Positions 28,930-40,414 of a stretch of 64,000 nucleotides of DNA are shown piece by piece. The stretch lies in the NCBI GenBank assembly GCA_964035015.1, contig OZ036006.1, positions 13,606,690-13,670,689 of the forward strand, read 5' to 3'. The notes below the pieces were generated by a model that ran no database searches, had not been told where the DNA came from, and saw only the letters and a list, made by a program, of their open reading frames with translations. A program made the translations under genes and the position numbers. Every line of letters starts with the position of its first letter. Position 1 is the first letter of the stretch. This DNA comes from Corallium rubrum. Lineage: Eukaryota > Cnidaria > Anthozoa > Scleralcyonacea > Coralliidae.

Positions 28930-30006
28930 TCGAGCCAAGGGAGCACGTTAGAATGTGATAGTTCTTGTATAAAATAAAATAAACTTTACTTACCTAAGTT
29001 GTTGACGTTTTGTGCGAGGCGCCGAGTTCGATAAAACCGCTGACGATATGAGCCCCCGACGAGCGAGCCGAATACTCTCCGAAGATACGCGAGGGCGGAG
29101 CGGGTAGGGAAAAGAGAAGGGGAGTGCAACTACCGAGCACGTGATGGCTTTCAGCCAATAAAATGGTTCATTTAGAAATAGCTTTTCTCCGATGCTCGTA
29201 GCAACCTTTCTCGTAGCAGTAGATACTAGATCGAGCCAAATACACTAAAATTATCATATTCTACGACTCGTTAAGTAACTACTAACTACCCTATTAAAGT
29301 TCTTGTAAGAATTTTATTAAAAACAATGAATCGTTTTAACACAAAAGGATCAGTACTCGTACTGGTCGATCGTTCCACAAACTCGTCTCCTCTTCTTCTC
29401 GCACGAACTCACGAAGGAAATAAATGAAACAAAAACTTCCCAAAATTTGAACGATTCAGTTGGCTGACCTTGCAATCTAACTCCTTTTGTATATGTTGTG
29501 GGCTTCTTCGGTATTGAGGTCATACTCCTGGAGCGTCGACAAACAAACCCGCGATGGCGCGATTCTGACAATAAAAATTCAAAATGACATAACTTATTCA
29601 TGAAAGCCAACGGTTTTCTCATCAGAGTCCAAATTGATAAATCATTCAACGAAAACAACTTACGTCCTGCTGTGAATATCACGAAGATCTGTTGTCCCGG
29701 TATTCGTATATAATTGTTGTAAATAGCAACACTCTTTGTGCATAGCAACACTCTATGTGCATAGCAACGTGCTACGAGCATTGTCGAAAGAAATCTCGTA
29801 GTTGCACTCCCCTTCTCTTTTCCCTTCCCGCTCCGCCCTCGCGTATCTTCGGAGAGTATTCGGCTCGCTCGTCGGGGGCTCATATCGTCAGCGGTTTTAT
29901 CGAACTCGGCGCCTCGCACAAAACGTCAACAACTTAGGTACTGTAAGTAAAGTTTATTTTATTTTATACAAGAACTATCACATTCTAACGTGCTCCCTTG
30001 GTCGAG
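28930..30006. mobile_element. 1,067-bp DNA transposon with about 200-bp TIRs and TSD TCGAG
   Basis: The element proper is 28935-30001, flanked by TCGAG at 28930-28934 and 30002-30006. Termini are CCAAGGGAGCACGTTAGAAT and its reverse complement. The arms run to about 29135 on the left and back to about 29795 on the right, differing mainly by a 5-base indel. A five-base duplication with this terminus does not point clearly to one superfamily. No intact transposase is seen, so it is probably non-autonomous. Confidence 0.88.
29350..29919 (-). CDS. Unrecognised open frame inside the 1-kb transposon
   Basis: 189 codons starting inside the right TIR (MRGAEFDKTADDMSPRRAS) and running through the unique middle. 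There is no domain I recognise and no DDE-type pattern. The composition is plausible but the frame could be accidental, since the TIR part is also open elsewhere. Listed because it fills the internal region of the element. Confidence 0.2.
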   Translation of the reverse strand: MRGAEFDKTADDMSPRRASRILSEDTRGRSGKGKEKGSATTRFLSTMLVARCYAHRVLLCTKSVAIYNNYIRIPGQQIFVIFTAGRKLFSLNDLSIWTLMRKPLAFMNKLCHFEFLLSESRHRGFVCRRSRSMTSIPKKPTTYTKGVRLQGQPTESFKFWEVFVSFISFVSSCEKKRRRVCGTIDQYEY

Positions 30007-30344
30007 CTTTAAATCTTGTTCTATAAATTATAATTGCAAATGCACTAATGACTCCAACAAACAATGAGAAAACAAAACCATTGACTTTTTATTATTTAAA
30101 CGGAGTTTTTGTTATGTTATAGTATTTGCCACGAGTCACACATTTTTATGTCACATGAGTCACATTAAACTTCTGACATTATTTCATCAACCACAAATGT
30201 TTTTGCTCAAACTTCACTGGAGTGTTATTGTATCTTGTCTAACTATATGTCTTATAACATTTAAAATTAAATAAAATTAATATGTAGCCAGGAAAATAAA
30301 TAAAAATGCCAATGATTGAAACTTTCTCATTTCTGGTGTATGTG

Positions 30345-31135
30345 AAAATCTTGTCAAGATCTTGTAAGATCTTGTAAGATCTTCAGAAAAATCTTATAAG
30401 ATTTTTCTTACAAGATCTTACAAGATCTTATAAGATTTTTGCAAGATCTTATAAGATCTTCCAAAATCTTGGCAAGATCTTGCTAAGATCTTGTCAAGTT
30501 CCTGGAAAGATCTTGGCAAGATCTTGTATGATCTTGCATGATATTGTAAGGTCTTGTATGATCTTGTAAGATCTTGTAGTATGATCTTGTATGATCTTGC
30601 ATATCTTCTAAGGTCTTGTATGATCTTGTAAGATCTTGTATGATCTTCCATGATCTTGTACGACCTTGTAAGATCTTGTAAGATCTTGCATGATCTTGTA
30701 AGATCTTGCATGATTGCATGATCTTGTAAGATATTGCACGATCTTGTAAGATCTTGTATGATCTTGCAAGATCTTGTATGATCTTGCATGATCTTGTAAG
30801 ATCTTGTATGATCTTGTATGATCTTTCATGATCTTGTAAGATCTTGTAAGATCTTGTATGATCTTGTATGATCTTGTAAGATCTTGCATGATCTTGTAAG
30901 ATCTTGTATGATCTTGTACGATTTTGCATGATCTTGTAAGATCTTGTAAGATCTTGTATGATCTTGCGAGATCTTATAAAATTCCATACGATCTTGTAAG
31001 AAATAACAAGATCTTGCAAGATGTAACAAGATCTTGCAAGATACATAGGAAAACTTGCAAGTACTTGCAAGATTCTTGTAAGATCTATATAAGATCTTAC
31101 AGGATCTTATGTAAGATCTTGCAAGATCTTATGTC
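30345..31135. repeat. AGATCTTGT/ATG minisatellite, about 790 bp
   Basis: Repeats of about 10 bp, mostly AAGATCTTGT or ATGATCTTGC. The AGATCT core is self-complementary, so the array can form many hairpins; the left end (30375-30440) has a clear AAGATTTTTCTTACAAGATC foldback. Long frames on both strands (IQDLTRSYK-type) are repeat artefacts. Confidence 0.95.
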
Positions 31136-31601
31136 ATGCGAGTCACATGACCATGTCATTAAATTGGAGGCTTTTAGAATTAAATATATTACTTTCAATA
31201 TCTCATCACGACTTCCTTATCTGAGGCAAGCTTGCTTTGTGGTAAATTTAAAGTAGAAAAAAAAAAACAACCTTAAAACATTAAAGTGGCAGTACGATTG
31301 AATTTTCACTTTGCGTTTTTTTTAGCCAAAATAGTTCTTATGGTCCTAATATGACTTACCATGTATTTAAAAACGATTTTAGAAAATGTTTTCCATCAGA
31401 ATTCAGGCATCTTTTACGAGCACTTGGCTTGATTTTTGGAGCCTGCAATTTATTAACAGCGCTAGCCCGTTGTGACTTCATCTACTCAACATTCTACAAG
31501 AAAACTCATATATCCTACTATATACGTACATAGTTTAAGCGCGTCTTCCCGACTTTTCCTACGTTCTTACAGTAAAGTTTCTTGAAAAGCAATACAAAAT
31601 T

Positions 31602-31918
31602 ATGCCACCATCTCCTTGTGTTGCTCAAGGCTTTAGTAACTGCGCTGATCGTAATGCTGGCATTTCGCTTCACCAGAACCCCAAAACTAAAAAGCGTCTT
31701 GTTTGGGTTTATTTTCGGTTAAAACATATCGCGCTAATTTTAACAAACGGGGCGCTTTGTTATTTGCTCTGCGCATTTTGCTGATCACTGTTTTGAAAGG
31801 CCAACGGCGGGGGCCAAGGGCCAACGGTGCGGGCCTTCGTTGCCTAAAAGATGACTTGAACCCGTCAATATGGAAACCAAAAGACCGTCGTCGAAGAGAA
31901 GCCAACGAAGAGTATTAA
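31602..31918 (+). pseudogene. Decayed THAP-type zinc finger
   Basis: Starts MPPSPCVAQGF, where a THAP domain would have C-x(2-4)-C; the second Cys is replaced by Phe. Then GISLHQNPKTKKRLVW and, in another frame, SVKTYRANFNK, followed in a third frame by the C-x2-H signature ICSAHF, and finally LNPSIW resembling the AVPTIF-type motif. At least two one-base shifts and a lost ligand mean that it cannot fold as a normal THAP domain. It may derive from a host gene exon or a THAP-carrying transposase. Confidence 0.7.
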
Positions 31919-33496
31919 CTTGACAGTTCATATAACGCAATAATGAAACACGAGTCATAACAAATAGTCTTTCCGATCAAATTTGATCACACACATAGCT
32001 AACAATAAAAATATTGCGTGGACCCTGAAAATTTTATAGGCCGTTAATAAAGAATTGTTCAGTTCGCAAAACGTGCAAGAAAACGCCAGAAAGGTTAGCA
32101 GCGCCGAACGTGCACGGTGCTATCTTTCAAGAGGTAAGTTGATTTATATGTAACCTCAATTTTTCCTGAACACCATAACATGTAATAAACAGTTACGCGG
32201 AATGAAGAAACCCGTACCGTACAAGAATGTACAGATGCAAGAGAATACATTGCCGTTTCACAGGTAAATGTACTTCTACCCGCCGCCGCTGTAAAATGAC
32301 AGTATTCAATAACAATATATATAATGCATGTAGTTTGTTTTGACAACTACTCAACCAGCGTATTTTAATTTTAGGGTAGTCTACTGTAAATCGAAAGAGA
32401 AAACAAATGCCTGAAGAAGGTCCAGTTATTCAAAACAAATAATAGTTTAAGTAGAAAGACGGCAGTACTATTCAGAGCCGAGCAGTTAGTAGACAGTATA
32501 AACAGATAAGAATGTTACATATTTAATATTATAATAAAATGATGTGGTTCAGCTTCAGCTACATGTAAATGCATCTACAGTATGGTGACAATGACTTATT
32601 TAAGATTTTATCAATTATATTCTAGATGTTACATGTAAATACGACAACAGAATCAGAGAGGGAGTTAATAAGGAAAGTTCGGATGACTGACGCATGTTGA
32701 TAGAAAATATGCAATCGGTCTGCGTCGGACGTCGAACGCCGTGCGTAAAATCTAATCGTGGCTCATAACAATAAAATGCGTAGTAAACAAACATCGTTGA
32801 ATCCTGGGTGTTCGGTAATACTGCGAGTTTGATTCTCCTTATCGCCCAAGCACTGTTAGTTTTTTTCCGGCCCGGCTCCAATCTCACAACAGCAACGACA
32901 CCTTCGAGAGAACAACAGGAACACTTTAATACACCTAGAAAAACTCCCGCCTGTTCTGGAAACTACACAACGGATGATTCTCTCAATAATAAGATTTTAA
33001 TAACTACGTACCATGATTGCACTGGGACTTCACGGTTTAATAAACGTCTTGAAAATTCCTGCTGTTCTTGTTGTTCTCTTGTTCTTGTATTCTCCTTCGT
33101 ATTCTAAAATTATGTGCGCTTCCTCTGGTGCGCTTCTTCCTCATATAGTTATTACAAGCGGCTCTAGATCGTTGTCAAACACTTCACTGTTGACCCCATC
33201 CATACCAGCAATGTCCGCATAAAGTTCGCTTTCGCTGTCAGAGTTTCTAGAACTCGACTCAGAAGGTGAAGACGTTTTTAACAAAACAGGTAGAACAAAT
33301 CAACAAGACGTTCTCTATAGTTTGGCTGGTTTATCGCTAGTTTGTTGAGTAGATGACGTCACAAAGTAGTACCGCTGACTGATTTCGCGGACTCCAAAAA
33401 TGCAATGGCGGAGTGATTTTATGCCAAATTACACGACATTTAATCGATGTTTATGCACTAAAATCAACCTTAAAGTTGCTTTTACTCTTATATTTG
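31919..33496. other. No gene seen
   Basis: Mixed composition, many short open frames, none with recognisable domains or codon bias. Confidence 0.5.
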
Positions 33497-33685
33497 TCCC
33501 CGAGCCCGGGCGTAGGGCCGAAGGCCCGGAGCCCGGTGAAGGTGCTAATCTCGACATGCGTGTAGGCCACTTTGCACGCGTGTAGAAAAAGCGAGGGAGA
33601 CGAAATCTGGGAATAGTTTATATATTTATATATATGTTTGGTACGGTGTCACGCGGTAAGAATTGTTGGGCACTGGTGACTAACA
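33497..33685 (+). repeat. Dispersed short repeat family, copy 2 (fullest)
   Basis: Runs from CCCCGAGCCCGGGCGTAGGG through the palindrome GGGCCGAAGGCCC, GCTAATCTCGACATGCGTG and GAAAAAGCGAGGGAGACGAA to TTTGGTACGGTGTCACGCGG and beyond. The reverse-strand copy at 42319-42520 matches over its whole length. Confidence 0.85.
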
Positions 33686-33854
33686 ATATATTTCAAATTG
33701 AAAATCACGTGATGTGGCACGTACAAAATAACCGTCTTTTACTGCAAAATCGTTTTCACAACGGTTTTTCGCCTTTTTCAAGACGAAGAAAGTGTTTTGC
33801 AAGAAAACTGTGATTTTTGAGTGAATAATTATATACAAACAAAAATTTAACAAT

Positions 33855-34556
33855 ATGGAAAGAGAACAAACAAATCAACAAAGTGGAAAAGAAAAGCGAC
33901 AAGAGCGAACCCAAAGAGAAAGCGACGAGAAAAAGGCGGAAAGATTACGAAAACGGAGAGAGCTGGCTCGTCAAAGGCTAGAAAACGAGACAGCGGAGGA
34001 GAGGGAAGTACGCTTAGCGAAGAGAAGAGAAGCTTACAAAAAACGCTCAGAAACAAGTAAAGGTAAGCACAATCAGGGTGTTAGAGAGAGAAGGCAGCGA
34101 GAAAGTAGTGAACAGAGAGAGAGAAGGCTGCAAATTTTGAGACAACAGGCGAGAGAAAGAATAGAAACAGAAACGTCACAACAGAGAGCAAGTCGACTCG
34201 AGATTCTGTCGACAAACACGACTGCAAGAATAGTGCAAGAAACGCCTGACCAACGAAATGACCGCCTACAAGTAATTAGACAAAATACAAGAGCCCGAAT
34301 TCATGACGAAACGTCTGAACAACGAGAAGAACGGCTACAAGTGCTTAGACAAAATACAGCTGCTCGAATTGATTCAGAAACGCCTGAAGAACGAGCAAGA
34401 AGAATCGAGCATGTCAGAGAAAATACTGCAGAGAGAAGAGCGCAAAATGTCTCTCTACAACAGGCACAAGTTGATAGTCGAAAAGAGTATCTTTACCAAA
34501 GGGGGTGGCAAAATGTCGAGAGTCCTTTACACGAGCAAGAATGGGTGAAAAATTAA
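33855..34556 (+). CDS. Charged coiled-coil repeat protein of Helitron N-terminus
   Basis: 233 residues, extremely rich in Arg, Glu and Gln. From about residue 80 it consists of 26-28-residue repeats of the form ETSEQREERLQVLRQNTAAR, which should form long charged helices. Such repeats commonly precede the Cys-rich and Rep regions in metazoan Helitron proteins. The frame ends with a stop directly before the next piece, whose first codon follows at 34557 in the same frame; the TAA may be a later mutation. Confidence 0.65.
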   Translation: MEREQTNQQSGKEKRQERTQRESDEKKAERLRKRRELARQRLENETAEEREVRLAKRREAYKKRSETSKGKHNQGVRERRQRESSEQRERRLQILRQQARERIETETSQQRASRLEILSTNTTARIVQETPDQRNDRLQVIRQNTRARIHDETSEQREERLQVLRQNTAARIDSETPEERARRIEHVRENTAERRAQNVSLQQAQVDSRKEYLYQRGWQNVESPLHEQEWVKN

Positions 34557-35430
34557 ATGCAGAGATTTCACACAACCCAAGAAGTGTTGGAGCACAGACA
34601 GTGCACTGTTTGTAAAGAAGCCTGGCCAACCAAGCAGAATTTGGCAGTGCAAAACTACCTGTGTAATCGATGTAAGAGAGATAAGAAATCTCCCAAAGTG
34701 TACAGTATGTTGAATGACATGGATCCAGGTATTGTACCACAGCAGCTAGATGGGTTAACCCAGGTAGAGGAAATGTTAATTGCCAGGGTCTGTCCTACTA
34801 TGAGTGTGTACAGGAAACATGGCCCACCACAGGAGCCAGTAGGTACTGACAACAGTGTTGAAAAATCTCTTGTAGGTTGTGGGAGCAGCTCATTCATTCC
34901 TCACCGACAAAGGCAGAGGAAGGAAGCTGATGCAATTAGAGAGACAGTAAATGAGAAGGATCCACTAGATTGGCCATCTACAGAAGGTAATGTAGTGAAT
35001 GAGTTTAAGACAGATGGTCCAGCTACAATGGCTTTTCCCACATTGTTTCCATTTGGGAAAGGTGATCCAACCACACGGGCCAGGCAACATGGTGTCACTT
35101 TGACTGATGCATTTAAGCACCTGGAAAAATTTGCTGAAGTGTTGCCAAATGGTGAGTACAGATGGAAGTTTGCTTCTCACCCACGTTTTCCATACTGGGC
35201 ACTAGATATGAAGCAAAGACATCAACTATTGTCACAAGCAGATATTTACTTGCGACAACATCCAGCTGATGCCAACTTGATCATGGAAGAGCTAAAAGAG
35301 ATGGTTAATTTAATGAGTGGTAAGCAAATGGTGAATCGATTGCAGCGTTATGTGTCCAAGGTGCAAGGTACAAATCAGTACTGGTATCAACGCTTGCAAG
35401 AATTGCAATGGACAGGCAGTGGCAAAGATT
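34557..35430 (+). pseudogene. Helitron Cys-rich and Rep N-terminal piece
   Basis: Begins with a Cys-rich part (CTVCKEAW, LCNRCKRDK), then the DUF6570-like LTQVEEMLIARV, then the Helitron_like_N block (TMAFPTLFPFGKGDP, YRWKFASHPRFPYWALDMK, RHQLLSQADIYL, VQGTNQYWYQRLQEL). The last motif is where the HUH-containing Rep core should begin, but the sequence jumps to unrelated helicase sequence. Confidence 0.82.
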
Positions 35431-35439
35431 CAGGCAAAG

Positions 35440-36039
35440 AACTCTGGGCATGGAGCATCAGCAGCAACATCTGATGAAGCTGGCGGCTTAGAAGCCTTGC
35501 TCTTCCTGTCTAAGAAAGCAGAGGTCATGCTGACATCCAACCTGTGGGCTGAAGTTGGCCTTTGCAATAGTTCATTTGGAGTGGTTGAGGAGATTTGGTT
35601 TGCAGAAAATCTTGGACCACCAAATCTACCTGTCGCTGTGTTGGTACATTTCCCTGCCTACACAGGCCCGGGATTTATTGATACATGTCCCAAGTGCATA
35701 CCAGTGCCACCAAAGGTATTTGAGTGGATGGCTGATGGGAAGTACATGTCAAGACAACAGGTCCCATTGAGATTAAGGTATGCAATGACTATTCACAAGT
35801 CACAGGGACAGACTTTACCAAAGGCTGTCGTTGACTTGAGTAAAAGTGAGAAAGTAGCTGGATGTACATTTGTTGCTACATCTAGGGCGAGATCCATTAA
35901 TGATATTGTGTTTGAGCCAATGACATTTGATCGTTTAAAAGCCATTGGTAGAAACAAAAATTTGCAAAAGCGACTTGATGAAGAGCAAAGGTTGCAGTTG
36001 CTTGCACAAGAAACTGCAGGAAGATATAGTAGTCATTAG
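35440..36039 (+). pseudogene. Helitron Pif1 helicase C-terminal piece
   Basis: Pif1-like C-terminal third: KKAEVMLTSNLWAEVGLCN, FGVVEEIWF, PVAVLVHFPAYTGPGF, VPLRLRYAMTIHKSQGQTL and CTFVATSRARSINDI. These correspond to helicase motifs IV-VI. No Walker A or B remains, so it cannot act as a helicase. It joins the Rep piece out of frame near 35435. Confidence 0.85.
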
Positions 36040-39000
36040 AAGTTAATAGATGGCCTGGTGAACTTGGTTCACATGTTGGAAATTACTGGGCACATGTCAA
36101 GATGTGTGCTTTCGAGTAATACATATAATCTCGCCTGTTACCTAGACATAATATGCAGAGGCAGATCCAGGTTTAGAAATTTATGAAAAGCATGAATCAT
36201 TGAGATTAATACCAAAAGCACAATAACTTTTAGAAATTCTTTGGTTTCAGAAAATTAATAAACTGTTCCAACGATTTCGGGCTTTTGAGTGAGATTTAAG
36301 AGAAATACAAAGTCATTAATATCAGTGTGTATACAGTGTACATGTGTGTGCAGAATGGGGGCCAACACTAACCTTGGATCTGCACCTGATATGTGTTTTT
36401 GAGGCTGGTGCACTGGGTGCAGTCATCAAAAATTTTGTATGACTGCACTTTCGAGTGAGAGATTTGCCTGGAGCCTACTAACACTATATGTGTTTTTGAG
36501 GTTGGCATACCGGGGCACAGTAAATTTGATTGTGCTTTTGAGGTAACAAGAAATGCCTGCAAGACACAGTGATGTGTAATTTTGGCATATGAAAAGTCTG
36601 TACCTGGGTACATTTAACCTGTTTCTGCCTGAGTCTGTCTAACACCAGATAATGTTACTTATCAAAGAGTGACCTTACACAGCATAGGCAGCAATGGTTA
36701 ATGTGCTTTCGAGCGTAGACTATAATGTGAACAGGCCAAATATTATTATGTTAGTTACATAAAAATAATTGCATTTATCTTTTGTTCTATTCCTAATTTT
36801 AAAACAACACTGTACACATATGCAGTACTGCTCAAAAGTAACCAATACAACAATGAGCTAGGTCGAACCAATGATGGCCTCAGTTTGAAACTGGGGTTCA
36901 GCTGGACCATTATATGAAACTGACACTACATTTTGTATGTTTACTTAATGACAGAATTAAGATAATGATCTGTTTCTTGCACAAAGCAGTAACTCAACCA
37001 TTGTTGAACTGCAGTAAGTTCAAGTCAATGCGACTATTATAAGACTGAATGCATGATGTAGGATACTTCTGAGCAGTACTGTATTTATATAATTAATACA
37101 ATGTGTCAAGAACTGATCAAGAAATTACTATAAATTATACAGTTTAAAATCAAATAATATAATATTTGAGAATTTCAGTCCATTGTTATCAAGGAAAACT
37201 CTTCAGAAGAACTGCCTAAAGAATTTAATTAAGGTAAATGAATAGCTGGTGCATTACCATGCATGGTGTTTTATACATCCATTGAAAAGAGTAGGACATT
37301 TCAAAAGAATGTGGAATTATTGAAAGCCGATATTTGTGTAATTTCTGGAACTGGACTAAACATAGTAGTGACACTTAACTTCTTTTAGTATTACAGATCA
37401 ATAAAAACCTCCCATGGTCAGTAGCCAAGCCCACCAGTGCTTAGTATTAGATGTAGATTGCCTGCCTCAAACATGTTCCAATCAAGTGAATCAACATCTC
37501 GATCAACCTTAATTGCTACACTTAATACAGTACCTGTACAATGTCATCAATATTTAATATCATCAACTGCTGTAGTGGTCGATTCTGGCACATATACAAT
37601 GGCTGCATAATACAAGGTAAAGTATCCTCACGCAAAGCATTGCTTTCCATCGTTTCTTTGCCGTGTTCATTTTTAGATTCCATTCGTAAAGGATATGGAC
37701 GAAGACAGGCGAAGTTATAACCCTTTCCGGTTTTTGTTTTGTTGTGTTTTTTTGCTCTGATTTGGACTGCGTATGAGTTGGGATGTAACAAATATTGTAA
37801 ATAACAAGCGAAAATGCTATACTGATATATTTTTTATTCATGATTGTATCTTTTTTAGTATAAATTTGCATCATTGCATGTCGATCATCGTCTATAAAAG
37901 TTCCAATGTTAGAGGTCTGGGGTCATTTATAAAAGAGACTAGCAGTTGTGTTTAATATTGAGAATGGTAAGAGATTTCTTGCAACTTTCATTGTTTAATA
38001 CTGGGCAGAATTGTCTTTGCAGTTTGATAAATTGGAAAATATTAAAATACGTCCTAAAATACGTCTTGTTCCTCTTGTAATATAATCCTCTGTGGAGTTC
38101 CCTGTGAAGGAGGGTTCTCTGTGAAGGCCAACATTCCATAACCATTTTACCGTTCTGCTGCATAGTAATATTCTGTGTTATTTTCTGATTTATAGGAATT
38201 GAAATCTGATAATAAACAAAACTAGCTGTAACTACGTTAATATTGTGGAATCATCATGTTAGTGATTTTCTACAGTATGATCAGGTAAGTAATTAACTTA
38301 TATGCACACAATCCAGCTCACACCTATGCAGCTGAATTTTGCTGGATGAATAGCTATTTCACAAGGATGTACAATGATTGCCTATTTGACTACATGTATG
38401 CTGGCATGTACAACTACTCTACCTGTATTGTCTACAAAGCTTGACCAGCAACCAGTTTCTCGACAAGTAAAATTATCTGGTATTAGCCAGATATTAACAA
38501 AGAATCTAGTAGTTGTAGATAAATCAGTCAAATCATGCAAATAGTCCATTGCATCATTATGTTCATTTTAAAGAAATCACAGCTTTATAGTGCAACTGCC
38601 AGCTGATAATGTGTTCAATTGTTTTACTTAGGCTAACAATGTTGATGGTTATGTTCTTAGCTTTAGCCAAAAAAAATGATGGTATTTTCCAACACTTTCA
38701 GAGACCATGGCATGAACTGATTAATGGCCCATTTGTAGTACTTTATGACACACCTGAGTACACCATCAAGACTGAATCTTTTCAACAGTGGTCTTTCCAA
38801 TGTCACTACAATACAGTTTTTTAAACAAGTAAGATTTTTACTTTTTTATTAGTCAAACTTATATTTTAATTAAAATATGTTCTTTTGCAGTTTCACAAAA
38901 CAGTGAGCTATTGTTTCATTGACCTTCCCTGATATATCAACCACTATATATTTTACATAATTATTAATTGTCTCTGATAAGTTTTAAATACTTTATCTGA

Positions 39001-40030
39001 TTGCAGACAAAGGAGATTTTTATACTGGTCATTGATTTAATTGGAGCAAGAAGTAGATTCAATATAGTTCATCCAAAACAGTTTGATACATGTGCAAGCT
39101 GAGGCAGTCAGTAGTGGAAATTTTGGTTACCATACTATTCAATTTGAGGAATGTCATTTAGAAAAAATACAAACTTTATTGATCTGTAGAAGGGAAATTA
39201 TGACCCAGTTGACAGTGTACGTTTATTCATTGCAGTAATTTAAATAAATGTATCTTATTTGAATAAGATCTGAATTGTTAAGGCTAAGCTTAATGATTTG
39301 ATGTAATTGATTTCATGAAAAATTGTAAATTAAAATTGATTAAAAGTTACAAATTTAAATATACTACAACTGATTTGAAAGAAATCAAGTGAGGATTCAA
39401 ACTTGAAAATGCTGCCTTGCAAACTACAGTACGCAATACAACTTTTTATTAAATACAATATATTATCGGCTATCGCTGCATGTGCATTTTCCCATACATG
39501 TAGCATGCAATCTGACTATGGGCTCGAGATTGCATAGCATGTGATCAAAACTGCAACAATAAAAGATAATCGCAAGACATACTTTAATTAAAGCATTGTA
39601 TCAGAACTTGGATCAGTAACTGACTATCAATTGCCAGACCGTGCTAATGCATTAGATCTATTTGGATATATATTAAACAAATACAATTATAACAACGATA
39701 AACCTAGTGTGAGGTTGGGCTGCCTTCGATTTCTGGCCGCACAGCTTGCCAGCGGCAGTGGCCCGTGGGCTCCGGTTTAGATAAATACCGATCATTTCGG
39801 CTATAAACAGAAGTCTATATACAATAAATTAAAGTAGAGTTATTCCATAAAATGACTTATTGAGCCGTTTCTTACGTCTAGACAGGCCAGTACACTCAAA
39901 CTCACAACAATTGCCGCATAAATTTCGGTTATTTCTGAATCCACAGTCGATAATGTAAACAATACAGCGGTAAAGACCATGGGAACCCCTAGCAACGGTG
40001 CTTTTATAATGGCGGACAACAGCCGATCCG
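36040..40030. other. AT-rich stretch without recognisable genes
   Basis: About 4 kb with no domain-bearing frame. It contains a recurring TTTCGAGT/TTTTGAGG motif beside GTGC between 36100 and 36720, and a small palindrome around GCATGCAATC/GATTGCATAGCATG near 39500-39540. Confidence 0.55.
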
Positions 40031-40414
40031 CACGTTGTAACCAATAAACTACTGTAATTGTAAAGGCATTGTATCCAGTAAGTTACTGGAAATTGTTTAA
40101 TAAAGAGGTTTTTAATGAAACCCTTCCCCCCCCCCCCCCCCCCCGAACCCCCTAACCTAATCTCAAAAATGTGAATTTCCCGGGGGTAACCCTAACCCTA
40201 ACTTGAAAAGTGTCGGGGGGGGGTTAAGTCGCCTCCTCCCCGTCCAACCCCCCTAATAGTGTTTTTAATTTATGGTCAACAGTTCTTGACAAAGATTGTG
40301 GGATGCGCAGTGAGTTTTAATCCGTTAATTCGCGCATCTTACAATTAAACAATTTCCAGTAACTTACTGCATACAATGCCTTTACAATTACAGTAGTTTA
40401 TTGGTTACAACGTG
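40031..40414. mobile_element. 384-bp TIR element with C-tract and telomere-like core
   Basis: CACGTTGTAACCAATAAACT at the left end pairs with the right end at 40395-40414; arms are about 70 bases. The middle has a run of about 19 C (40126-40144), a facing G-run near 40212-40222 and CCCTAACCCTAAC at 40190-40202. A target duplication is not clear. Confidence 0.75.

Larger units (their letters stand above)
33855..36039 (+). mobile_element. Internally deleted Helitron
   Basis: Three consecutive coding pieces: a charged repeat protein (33855-34556), a Helitron_like_N/Rep N-terminal piece (34557-35430) and the last part of a Pif1 helicase (35440-36039). The Rep catalytic centre and helicase motifs I-IV are missing. 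The break lies near 35430-35445. This lineage differs from the Helentron at 12-19.7 kb. The TTAA-flanked interval surrounds it. Confidence 0.8.

Noticed and set aside
30418-31256. Overlapping IQDLTRSYK-type frames on both strands
   Set aside because: Translations of the AGATCTTGT minisatellite.
33847-34056. Minus-strand frame rich in Phe and Leu
   Set aside because: Antisense of the Arg/Glu-rich Helitron repeat protein.
38609-38824. 71-residue plus frame (possible small gene)
   Set aside because: No domain, no splice context and surrounded by non-coding AT-rich sequence.
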